Origin: Beijerinckia sp. 28-YEA-48 | Lineage (GTDB): Bacteria; Pseudomonadota; Alphaproteobacteria; Rhizobiales; Beijerinckiaceae | Direction: 5' to 3' | NCBI RefSeq assembly: GCF_900104955.1 | Contig: NZ_FNSI01000001.1 | Location: 4,808,001-4,872,000 of the forward strand | Length of the DNA: 64,000 bases | Part shown: piece by piece, positions 18,256 to 26,224 of the stretch | How positions within the stretch are numbered: the stretch's first letter is position 1 | Layout: each line of letters begins with the position of its first letter | Position numbers and translations under genes: made by a program | Notes under the pieces: model-generated | The model's input: only the letters and a program-made list of their open reading frames with translations | What the model was told of the DNA's origin: nothing | The model's database searches: none

Positions 18256-18303
18256 GAAATTCCTCCCCGGATTTCTTCGTAAAACTCTCGGCTTTCGCTG
18301 CGT

Positions 18304-19299
18304 CTATGGTTGTTTTGTTAAATGCCCCGCTTCGCGGAAGTAGCGTTCAGCGCCCGGATGCAGCGGGATTGGCGTGCGGCAAGCGGCCTTCGGATCGATC
18401 GGATAATTGACCGGGCTGCGTTCCGAAGGGATGTGCGCGTATTGCCGCGACAGGCCCTCGTAGCGTTCGACGAGGCTCCAGGCCATGGCATAAGCGACAT
18501 CGTCAGGCAGGTCGGTCGTTGTCAGCAGGATGAAGTCGGAGAAGTCGAGGAACTCGCTTTCGACGTCGAGGCCGGGCTGGTAGTTCGCCGGCAGGGTAGC
18601 GCTGGTCCAGCCATAGGTACGCTGCAGCTGTTCCTTCGTCGCTGCTTCGATCGGCAGATAGAACAGATCGACCTGGCGCGCCATGTTGTGCCAGAACTCG
18701 CTCATCACCGCTTCCATGATGATGGCGTCGGCACGGCCGGCGATCATGTCGCGGAAGCAGTCGATCGGCTCGTCGCGCTCCAAATAGCGACCGCCCCAGC
18801 TTTCCAGCGTGGTTCGCGGAATGCCGGCGGTGTGCATGAAGGTCTGCGTCATCATGCCGATGGGATTGGTGCCATCGTCGCGCGCGGCGATGATCTTGAG
18901 TGGCGGTTGCTTGGCGCGCAGATCAGCAAAGCTGCGAATGTCGTGTTCGCGCCGGATCGCCAAGATGAGGCGGTCATTCTGTGGCACGAGACCCAGGGCG
19001 CGCAGATGCGGAAAGGCTTCGTCGGCGCTGAAGCCAGTGCCCTCGAAGGGCATTCTCGCGCAGCAGGCTGGCGTCATGATGGCGACATCGATCTCGCCAC
19101 GGCCGACGGCGCGCGCTGCATCCATGCCGCCGGTGCTATTCCAGATGGCGAAGCGAAACTGCGGCCCGGCGAGACGGCCAAGTTCATAGCCGAGCCAACC
19201 CATGACGCGATGCAGATTGGCGCGGCCCCAGTCGCCCATGAAATGCAGGGTGGGTGGGTTGTCGAGAGATGGCGGCGGTATTTTGGTCATCACCGTCAT
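18304..19299 (-). CDS. TAXI-family TRAP-type solute-binding protein without signal peptide
   Basis: A 331-residue protein of the TAXI (TRAP-associated extracytoplasmic) fold: STGGMDAARAVGRGEIDVAIMTP near residues 50-73, a central DDGTNPIGMMTQTFMHTAG, and the end motif PLHPGAERYFREAG. The start ATG (19299) overlaps the stop of the Rieske ferredoxin gene (ATGA), so translation is coupled. The N-terminus (TKIPPPSLDNPPTLHF) has no signal peptide, and no TRAP membrane subunits are nearby. It may therefore act in the cytoplasm, or be a repurposed ligand-binding protein of the oxygenase locus. That is inference. Confidence 0.78.
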   Translation of the reverse strand: MTVMTKIPPPSLDNPPTLHFMGDWGRANLHRVMGWLGYELGRLAGPQFRFAIWNSTGGMDAARAVGRGEIDVAIMTPACCARMPFEGTGFSADEAFPHLRALGLVPQNDRLILAIRREHDIRSFADLRAKQPPLKIIAARDDGTNPIGMMTQTFMHTAGIPRTTLESWGGRYLERDEPIDCFRDMIAGRADAIIMEAVMSEFWHNMARQVDLFYLPIEAATKEQLQRTYGWTSATLPANYQPGLDVESEFLDFSDFILLTTTDLPDDVAYAMAWSLVERYEGLSRQYAHIPSERSPVNYPIDPKAACRTPIPLHPGAERYFREAGHLTKQP

Positions 19300-19628
19300 G
19301 CGGGTAGACCGACTGGCAAGCCGACGAGTACGTCTTCGCCGTCGACGCGGACGGGGAAGGTTTTCAGATCGTGCGTGCAGGGCGCGGCCACGGCCTTGCC
19401 AGTGCGGATCTCGAAGGCGCCGCCGTGATAGGGGCATTCGATGATCTCGCCTTCCACATAGCCCTCCGCCATACGCGCATAGGCATGGGTGCAGATGCCG
19501 GCGGTGGCATAGAAATCCTCGCCGAGGCGATAGATCGCCAGCAGAGTGGCGCCGACCTGGGCCTCGCGCATATCGCCATCGTCGAGATCGGCGGTGGAGG
19601 CGACACGGTGGTAAGTAAGTTCGCTCAT
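19296..19628 (-). CDS. Rieske [2Fe-2S] ferredoxin
   Basis: A 110-residue stand-alone Rieske protein of the naphthalene/biphenyl-dioxygenase ferredoxin kind. The cluster ligands are visible: C-T-H in GICTHAYARM and C-P-Y-H in IIECPYHGGAFEIRTG. It would carry single electrons to an oxygenase. The ATG at 19628 is preferred; a GTG at 19643 directly after the cupin stop is possible and would add five residues. It lies 15 bases after the cupin gene and overlaps the TAXI gene, so it belongs to the oxygenase operon. Confidence 0.92.
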   Translation of the reverse strand: MSELTYHRVASTADLDDGDMREAQVGATLLAIYRLGEDFYATAGICTHAYARMAEGYVEGEIIECPYHGGAFEIRTGKAVAAPCTHDLKTFPVRVDGEDVLVGLPVGLPA

Positions 19629-19643
19629 CGATTTTCTCTGCAC

Positions 19644-20999
19644 TCAGGCAACAACGGGAACGGGCGTGGATGCTTTGGCGGCGGCCTCAGCCATGGTCTT
19701 GCGCGCCTGAACGACGATATGGGTGCGGCGGCGATAATCGGCCCAACCCCAGTATTGCGTCGGAAACGGCGCGTTGACATGGCCGCAACTCTTGCAGGTG
19801 CGTAGCGACGGATCGCGGTTGGTCAGTTCGAACATCCAGGCGTCCTGGGAGATGGTCGGTAGGCCGAGAAGCACCGGATCGTCGGTCTCGATCGCGTCGG
19901 GGAAGACATGGGCATCATAGGGGTGGCGATGCAGCTCCGTGTCGCAATTGGCGCAGACGATGGAGACGGCCTCGCGCTGCGGCGTGTCGATTGCCTGGCG
20001 CTGGGTGATGACGGCGATGGCGATCATGTCGGCGCGGTCGCCATTGCCCGGCCGTTCGCCGACTCCGTGCTTGTCGCCGGCGTGATCGTCATCCGGGGCG
20101 TGCTTGTCGCCGACGCCGTGATGCAGCGGGCCGACGAAGACTTGGCCCGGCGCGCGGAAGGTGCTGCGCGCGCCGAAACAGACATTGACCTCCTGCTGGG
20201 TGTTCTCGTGCAGGAAATAGCCCATGCCGCCTTTGAATTCGGGATCGTGCATGGCGGTGCAGGGCACGATGCAGCCGGCGCCGAGATAGGGGAACAATGG
20301 ATTGAGTTGCGTCGTCGCGGAGCGCACGGCGTCATAGACATTGACGCGCAGGGGTTCGGTATGGGTCGGCGGCGTGCGGAAGGTGCGATCGGCGCGCGGC
20401 TTGGCTTCAAACGACAGGCCACGCTTGGCGGCGCGTTCGCGTTCAGCCTTCTCGGAGGCGCGGATGTCTTCAGCCAGCGCCTGCCAGTTGAACCGGGAGA
20501 GATCTATAGGCGGCAACACCGTGCCGCTGGCCGGGCACGTCCGCATCGATGGCGTCGCATTAAAGAGCGTGCAGGCGCGCTGATAGGCTTCCTGCGGCAG
20601 CTCGGTGGCGCAATCCCAGGTGACGCGGCTGATCTCCTTGCCGGTCGCTTCGGAAAACCAGGCAACCGCTTCGAGGCCGGGATCGTCGGCCTTGTAGCGC
20701 AGATGCACGGAGGTTTCGCGCGGCATCAGGCGATGCGGCGTGCCGCCAGGCACATAGACGAAATCGCCGAGCACGAGATCGAAATAATTGACCGAAGCGT
20801 TGCGGAATTCGATCCGCGCCGACCCCGACATCTGCACGAGGACGCAATCATGCTCGCAGATCAGGAAGAAGGGCTGTGCCACTTCGTTGCGGCTGAGATG
20901 GAGTTGCGGATCGATGCCGAGTTCGAGGATCGGCATTTCATCGAAATTGCCGCGGCTGGCGGCTTCAGCAAAAAGATCGGCGCGATTCTTGCGGCGCAT
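19644..20999 (-). CDS. Two-cupin protein with a 3-hydroxyanthranilate-dioxygenase-like Cys4 tail
   Basis: A 451-residue soluble protein. The first cupin (about 41-100) ends in GDFVYVPGGTPHRL, a good cupin motif 2, but motif 1 (ICEHDCVLVQMSG) lacks the usual HxH. The second cupin (about 236-345) holds GYFLHENTQQEVNV and an insertion rich in His, Asp and Gly (residues 293-321, with GDKH twice). The tail has C349-x2-C352 and C402-x2-C405, like the rubredoxin-type iron site of bacterial 3-hydroxyanthranilate 3,4-dioxygenase. A ring-cleavage role next to a Rieske oxygenase is plausible but not proven. GGGGAAA precedes the ATG. The first 26 codons exist again in diverged form at 22287-22363. Confidence 0.7.
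   Translation of the reverse strand: MRRKNRADLFAEAASRGNFDEMPILELGIDPQLHLSRNEVAQPFFLICEHDCVLVQMSGSARIEFRNASVNYFDLVLGDFVYVPGGTPHRLMPRETSVHLRYKADDPGLEAVAWFSEATGKEISRVTWDCATELPQEAYQRACTLFNATPSMRTCPASGTVLPPIDLSRFNWQALAEDIRASEKAERERAAKRGLSFEAKPRADRTFRTPPTHTEPLRVNVYDAVRSATTQLNPLFPYLGAGCIVPCTAMHDPEFKGGMGYFLHENTQQEVNVCFGARSTFRAPGQVFVGPLHHGVGDKHAPDDDHAGDKHGVGERPGNGDRADMIAIAVITQRQAIDTPQREAVSIVCANCDTELHRHPYDAHVFPDAIETDDPVLLGLPTISQDAWMFELTNRDPSLRTCKSCGHVNAPFPTQYWGWADYRRRTHIVVQARKTMAEAAAKASTPVPVVA
20923..20999 (-). repeat. 77-bp direct repeat, copy within the cupin gene
   Basis: First 77 bases of the intact cupin gene. They match 22287-22363 over the same length, in the same orientation and without gaps, with roughly four fifths of positions identical. 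The encoded N-termini agree at 20 of 26 residues (both begin MRRKNRA and end DEMPILE). The two copies bracket the Rieske and oxygenase genes. Confidence 0.85.
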
Positions 21000-21011
21000 G
21001 TCGTTTCCCCT

Positions 21012-21926
21012 TTAATTTCCCTGTGCGTGGCCCGTGGCGTCTTGCCCGCTCTGCTCGATCAGCCGCGCAAGGGCCCGGCGCGCTTGGACGGCGCCGACGT
21101 CGATCGAGAGCAGCACCGGCTTGAGTGACCAGAAATCGGAGGTTCCCATATTGCGCTGCTGCGCTTCGATCATGGGCTTGTCCTCCGTCGTGAAGGCGTG
21201 CCGGATGACGGCCGCTTGCTTGGCCGTGAATTCGGCATTGTCCTGTTCGTAGTTACGGACCGCGCCGTAGAAGTAGTGCGTCGAGAATTCGGACTCCGGC
21301 GTCATGATGTGTGCCGAATTGGATTCGAACCAATTCTCCAAAGGCTCGCCGGCCGGTGCGACTTGCGCGCGAAGCAACATCACCGCCGGAGGCAACCATC
21401 GAACTTGCAGGCGCACGTGGGCCGGTTGTCCGGGCTTGGGGAGCCGTCTGTCGAATATGGGGAGCGCGACATCGTTGGGTGCATCCCAGGTGACGCTGAT
21501 CATGGAGCCGTCCCGCTCCAGTCTGGGCGCGCTGCGCGTCATGGCGCCGCCACCCAGCGTGTCGGGATGGAGGAAGTCGGCGTGGCTGAGGTCCAGAATA
21601 TTATCTGTCAGCAGTTCGTAGTGGGCTGCGGTTGGAAGGTGTCCGCCATGGAACCCGGCGTCGTTGACGTTATCGAAGCAGGAAAAGTCGGGGACGGCCG
21701 ACACATTTGCTTCGGCTGCGTCGCCAAGCCAGATCCAAACGATCCGGTGTTTCACCGTAACGGCGATCGGGCGATGGCCGGCAGCGTTGGAGCGGCCGTT
21801 TCCTGCACCTTCGGCTGCGAGAGCGACCACGATCGGTTCGTCAGCAATCACGCGCGTGATCGAGGGCGCCGCGTCGAACTCCTTGGCCCAAGCGAACATG
21901 TACCAGCAATTGCGCAGCACTCTCAT
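21012..21926 (-). CDS. VanA-like Rieske-oxygenase alpha subunit lacking its Rieske cluster ligands
   Basis: A 304-residue protein aligned by eye with vanillate O-demethylase-type oxygenases: MRVLRNCWYMFAWAKEF at the start, RVIADEPIVVA, then RIVWIWLGDAAEANVSAVPDF. In this family the CxH and CxxH cluster motifs lie between those last two blocks, in about 70 residues. Here only about 30 residues remain, with no cysteine. The mononuclear-iron site is intact: D-x2-H-x4-H in NILDLSHADFLHP, and the third ligand Asp in TEDKPMIEAQQRN. The start ATG at 21926 overlaps the stop of the separate Rieske gene (ATGA), so that protein may supply the cluster. A longer frame back to 22271 reads through the Rieske gene out of frame and is rejected. 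Confidence 0.75.
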   Translation of the reverse strand: MRVLRNCWYMFAWAKEFDAAPSITRVIADEPIVVALAAEGAGNGRSNAAGHRPIAVTVKHRIVWIWLGDAAEANVSAVPDFSCFDNVNDAGFHGGHLPTAAHYELLTDNILDLSHADFLHPDTLGGGAMTRSAPRLERDGSMISVTWDAPNDVALPIFDRRLPKPGQPAHVRLQVRWLPPAVMLLRAQVAPAGEPLENWFESNSAHIMTPESEFSTHYFYGAVRNYEQDNAEFTAKQAAVIRHAFTTEDKPMIEAQQRNMGTSDFWSLKPVLLSIDVGAVQARRALARLIEQSGQDATGHAQGN

Positions 21927-22271
21927 GCGACGCCTCCATCCTGCTCTATGCCGACAAAAATCTGACCGTCGCGCTGCTCCACAGGGTAGGCCGTTACTTT
22001 CGACAGGGACGGGATCGCACCGTCGCCATGGGGATTGAACACGCAGCGGCCGTGATGGCCGAACCTGAGGCCGTGATACGGGCACTGGATCGTCCCATCG
22101 ACCACCTTGCCCAGGCTCAGAGGTGCGAAACGATGCGGGCAGCGATCTCGCAGGGGCTGTCACCCCCGCCGCGCTTCTGACGATCACAACGGGAATGTCG
22201 GACACGATCTTTGGGACGGGCTGTTCGATCGGGATCTCGTTCAAGGGACCGACTGGATGCCACGCAATCAC
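21923..22271 (-). pseudogene. Stand-alone Rieske domain protein, frameshifted
   Basis: About 115 codons encode a single Rieske domain. It begins (GTG at 22271) AWHPVGPLNEIP, continues SDIPVVIVRSAAGVTA, then LRDRCPHRFAPLSLG and QCPYHGLRFGHHGRC, ending GQIFVGIEQDGGVA. Ligands CPH and CPYH are separated by 16 residues, which is normal. The two halves are in different frames: the minus-strand CCCC at 22156-22153 has one C too many; with three C the text reads GVTALRDRCPH. It is thus disrupted, or a sequencing error. The stop overlaps the oxygenase ATG. The GTG overlaps the TGA of the short cupin remnant, so all three frames are linked by overlaps. Confidence 0.75.
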
Positions 22272-22363
22272 CGGCTCGCCCTCCGCTCGAGGATCGGCAT
22301 TTCATCGCAATTGCGGCGGCCTGAAGCCTTGGCAAATAGGGCAGCCCGGTTCTTGCGGCGCAT
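22268..22363 (-). pseudogene. Truncated 5' copy of the cupin gene (31 codons)
   Basis: An ATG at 22363 with a strong ribosome site (GGAGGGAG) opens a 31-codon frame whose first 26 residues resemble the start of the cupin protein at 20999 (MRRKNRAALFAKA against MRRKNRADLFAEA, both reaching DEMPILE). After that it diverges to RRASR and stops at 22268, where TGA overlaps the GTG of the Rieske gene. It looks like a remnant of a tandem duplication that now serves as a translated leader for the Rieske and oxygenase genes. Confidence 0.7.
22287..22363 (-). repeat. 77-bp direct repeat, upstream copy
   Basis: Partner of 20923-20999; see that entry. The match starts exactly at the ATG (22363) and stops at TCGA (22287). 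Upstream of the two ATGs the sequences differ, so the duplicated piece, as now recognisable, is the start of the coding region only. Confidence 0.85.
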
Positions 22364-22412
22364 ATCACTCCCTCCGGCGTTTCTTCGGCCAGCGCAGGTG
22401 TCATCGCATATA

Positions 22413-22437
22413 TGACAGAATGCTGTCAAGATGACAG
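22413..22437. promoter_or_regulatory. TGACAG/CTGTCA repeats upstream of the oxygenase locus
   Basis: TGACAG (22413-22418) and CTGTCA (22423-22428) are inverted around AATG, and TGACAG occurs again at 22432-22437. The cluster is 50-75 bases upstream of the first minus-strand start (22363) and about 130 bases upstream of the divergent tetR start, a natural operator position for the minus-strand oxygenase operon. Confidence 0.55.
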
Positions 22438-22555
22438 TGAAGAGCTTTTCAGGGCCGCCTGGTTCCGAACTCCCCAGCCAAGGCCAAGTCCGTTGTTTTC
22501 GACTCGTTTCGACCTTGCCTGCCGGCCATTGACCGGCGGCGCGTTCTGAGCCAGA

Positions 22556-22575
22556 TTTTGAACATGTGTTCAAAA
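22556..22575. promoter_or_regulatory. 20-bp palindrome over the tetR start codon (putative autoregulatory operator)
   Basis: TTTTGAACA (22556-22564) and TGTTCAAAA (22567-22575) are perfectly inverted around TG. The ATG of tetR (22564-22566) lies in its centre. A partial half-site (TGTTCAA) follows at 22580. TTGACC at 22529-22534 could be a -35 element, placing the transcript start near 22564 and making the message leaderless. A TetR dimer bound here would block its own promoter. Confidence 0.7.
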
Positions 22576-23223
22576 CGAGTGTTCAATGCCCGGCCCAATC
22601 CGACCCGCCACGCGATTGCGGAATCGGCGTTGCGGCTGTTCGCGGAGCGCGGGGTGGAGAACACGACCATGCGCCAGATCGTCGATGCCGCCGGCATCAG
22701 CCTGGGCACGGTCAATTTCCACTACGGTTCCAAGCTTGGGCTGGCGCAGGAGGTGCTGGAGCGCCTCTCCAAGGAGGTGCGCGATGCCCGTTTTGCTGAA
22801 TATGACGCGCTGGAAGCGGCAGCCGGCGACAAGCCGGTCGACCTTCGCGATCTGTTTCGCGCGCTGATCCGGCCCTATGTCGAGGGCGACGAACATGCCC
22901 GCCTGCTCGTCATCTATATTTTGCAACAGCTCAAGCTTGCCAGCGTCGGCAAGCCGGAACTGACCACGGCCAGCATCATCACCTATTTCGACGAGGTGGC
23001 GCATCGCACCGTGCAGATGGCCAAGAAGGCCCGCCCACATCTGTCGGATGCGGATATCTGGTGGCGCTATTCGCTTGGCCTGGGCGCGGTCTTGTCGGCG
23101 GTGTCCGATTGCGGCCCCAACAACCGGCTGGCGCGACTGTCGGAGGGCATGGCCGATGCCTCGGATCGCCAGAAGCTGGTCGAGGAAAGCATCAAATTCT
23201 GGGTGAAGGGGTTCGACACTTAA
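22564..23223 (+). CDS. TetR-family regulator divergent from the oxygenase locus
   Basis: A 219-residue TetR protein: ALRLFAERGVENTTMRQIVDAAG then ISLGTVNFHYGSKLGLAQEVL is the typical HTH region (about residues 20-60). The C-terminal ligand domain contains LRDLFRALIRPYVEGDEHARLL. The ATG at 22564 is used; the TTG at 22558 is also in frame but lacks a ribosome site. It is followed after 22 bases by the metallo-hydrolase gene. By position it may control both the minus-strand oxygenase genes and the plus-strand 23246-28583 set. Confidence 0.9.
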   Translation: MCSKRVFNARPNPTRHAIAESALRLFAERGVENTTMRQIVDAAGISLGTVNFHYGSKLGLAQEVLERLSKEVRDARFAEYDALEAAAGDKPVDLRDLFRALIRPYVEGDEHARLLVIYILQQLKLASVGKPELTTASIITYFDEVAHRTVQMAKKARPHLSDADIWWRYSLGLGAVLSAVSDCGPNNRLARLSEGMADASDRQKLVEESIKFWVKGFDT

Positions 23224-23245
23224 AGCAAGATCGAGGGAGGAGCGT

Positions 23246-24244
<999 letters not shown>

Positions 24245-24250
24245 GGTTCC

Positions 24251-25198
24251 ATGAAGCTCGTCACTTTCCTCACGCCGAAAGGCGAACAGCATATCGGCGC
24301 ACTTGGCGTTGATGAAAGCACCATCGTCGATTTCTCCGCCACCGACCCTTCGCTGCATTTCCGCGACATGCTGGCGCTGATCGATGGTGGCGATCGGGCG
24401 CTTGATGCGGCGCGGAAGATGCGCGAAAGCGCTCGCTCCGTGGTCGTCTCCGCCGCGCAGCAAAGGTTGCTGGCGCCGGTGCCGGAGCCGCGCCAGATGC
24501 GTGACTGCCTGTGTTTCGAGAAACATCTGCGGCAAGCGCGCGCGTCGCGCATGCGGCGCGACGATCCGACATCAACGGTTACCCCGGCGGACATCAAGGT
24601 CGCCGACGTCTGGTACAAGCAGCCGATCTATTACAAATGCAATCGCTTCAGTGTCGTGGGCCCTGAAGCCGACGTGGAATGGCCGAGCTATTCCTCCATG
24701 CTCGATTACGAGATGGAATTTTGCGTCTTCACCGGCAAGGGCGGCAAGAACATCGCGCGCGACAAGGCGCGCGAGCACATCTTTGGCTATTCGATCTTCA
24801 ACGATGTCAGCGCGCGGGATGCGCAAGCCGAGGAAATGGCCGGCATGCTGGGCCCCGCCAAGGGCAAGGATTTCGACACCGGCAATGTGATCGGCCCCTG
24901 GCTCGTCACCGCCGACGAAGTCGCCGATCCCTATAACCTCACCATGACGGTGCGGGTGAATGGCGAGCAGCGCTCCAGCGGCAATAGCGGCGAGATGCAT
25001 CATAAATTCGAAGACATACTTGCGCATGTCTCGAAACATGAAACAATCCGGGCGGGAGAGTTCTTCGGCTCGGGAACGGTCGGTGGCGGTTGCGCCCTCG
25101 AAATCGGCGGGTTCCTGAATGTGGGGGATGTTGTCGAACTGGAAGTGACGGGACTTGGCGTTCTGCGCAACAGGATCGTCGCGCCGAAAATGCACTGA
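24251..25198 (+). CDS. Fumarylacetoacetate hydrolase (FAH) family protein
   Basis: A 315-residue enzyme of the FAH/HpaG superfamily. The N-terminal cap starts MKLVTFLTPKGEQHIGAL. The catalytic domain has YYKCNRFSVVGP, the metal ligands in DYEMEFCVFTGKGGKNI, FGYSIFNDVSARDAQ, and GKDFDTGNVIGPWLV with FGSGTVGGGCALE near the end. Such enzymes hydrolyse C-C bonds, hydrate or decarboxylate products of aromatic ring cleavage. Beside a Rieske/cupin locus this supports an aromatic pathway, but the exact reaction cannot be read from sequence. Confidence 0.88.
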   Translation: MKLVTFLTPKGEQHIGALGVDESTIVDFSATDPSLHFRDMLALIDGGDRALDAARKMRESARSVVVSAAQQRLLAPVPEPRQMRDCLCFEKHLRQARASRMRRDDPTSTVTPADIKVADVWYKQPIYYKCNRFSVVGPEADVEWPSYSSMLDYEMEFCVFTGKGGKNIARDKAREHIFGYSIFNDVSARDAQAEEMAGMLGPAKGKDFDTGNVIGPWLVTADEVADPYNLTMTVRVNGEQRSSGNSGEMHHKFEDILAHVSKHETIRAGEFFGSGTVGGGCALEIGGFLNVGDVVELEVTGLGVLRNRIVAPKMH

Positions 25199-25291
25199 GC
25201 CAAATTGTTCCGAGAATAAACTGGCTGACGATGCATGAAGTGATGAAGCATGAATTGACGTTCTGATTTTGAACACCGGGGAGGGAGAACC

Positions 25292-26224
25292 ATGTTCAAA
25301 CGCATTTTGTCTTACGCGGGTGTGGGTGGCATAGCGCTGGCATTGATGAGCGGCGCTATGGCTGCAACAAAAATCAAGCTGGGATATTCGGCCTCGACGG
25401 CTTTCGCCAATGCCTATGTGGCGGCCGATCAGGGGCTTTTCGCCAAGCACGGCCTCGATGTCGAAATGATACTCGTGCCCAATTCCTCGACGACGCCAGC
25501 GGCGCTGATCGCCGACAGTCTGCAGATTGGGCCGCCGACAGCGCCGGTTACTTTGCAGGCGATGGAGAACGGTCTTGATCTCGTCATTCTGGGTGGTGGC
25601 GGCATCACTGATCGCAACGCCAGCGAAGTTGGCGTGCTGGCGCGCGAAGGCTCAGGCATCAAGACGGCCAAGGATTTCGAAGGCAAGAAGGTTGGCACGC
25701 CTGGCCTGAACGCCTTCTTGCACGTGATGTTTCGCGAATGGATGACGCGCAACGGGGCCGATTGGAAGAAGACCACTTTCGTTGAATCGCCATTCGCGCA
25801 GCTCGGCGACGTGATGAAGGCCGGTCAGGTCGACGCCGTCGTCACGGGCGACCCGTTCAAGACGCGCGCGCTGGAAGCGAAGCAAGGTTATCTCGTCGCC
25901 AACTATGTCAGTGACATGGGCGATGGCATCGCCACCGGCTGGTTTGTCGCGTCGCGCAAATGGGCGACGCAGAACAAGGAAGCCGCCAAGGCCTTCCAGA
26001 CCGCGCTGAACGAGGCGACCGCGCTTGCCAAGAAAGATCCGGCCGTCCTGCGCAAAGCGATCGGCGCTTATATCAAGCTGCCGGAAGGGGTGTTGGCGCA
26101 GGTGCAATTGCCGGCGCTGCAGCCTGATGTCACGCCGGAGCAGATCAATGATTGGTCGAAAATCTGCGTCAGCCAGGGATTGACCAAGAAGCCGACCGAT
26201 CCGGCGCGGGTTCTGTGGAAATGA
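25292..26224 (+). CDS. ABC transporter substrate-binding protein (SsuA/NMT1 type)
   Basis: A 310-residue periplasmic protein. The signal peptide is visible (YAGVGGIALALMSGAMAA, cut before TKIKLGYS). The mature chain has the NMT1/THI5-like pattern: FANAYVAADQGLFAKHGLDVEM, NSSTTPAALIADSLQIG and AREGSGIKTAKDFEGKKVG. Such proteins bind sulfonates, nitriles, pyrimidine precursors or aromatic acids. Its stop overlaps the start of the ATPase gene (ATGA at 26221). It probably imports the substrate handled by the two hydrolases upstream. Confidence 0.92.
   Translation: MFKRILSYAGVGGIALALMSGAMAATKIKLGYSASTAFANAYVAADQGLFAKHGLDVEMILVPNSSTTPAALIADSLQIGPPTAPVTLQAMENGLDLVILGGGGITDRNASEVGVLAREGSGIKTAKDFEGKKVGTPGLNAFLHVMFREWMTRNGADWKKTTFVESPFAQLGDVMKAGQVDAVVTGDPFKTRALEAKQGYLVANYVSDMGDGIATGWFVASRKWATQNKEAAKAFQTALNEATALAKKDPAVLRKAIGAYIKLPEGVLAQVQLPALQPDVTPEQINDWSKICVSQGLTKKPTDPARVLWK

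Noticed and set aside
21927-22271. N-terminal extension of the oxygenase frame back to 22271
   Set aside because: The first 38 codons are the Rieske gene in its own frame; beyond the C-run the text becomes Arg/Pro/Ser-rich, while the true Rieske text continues in the shifted frame.
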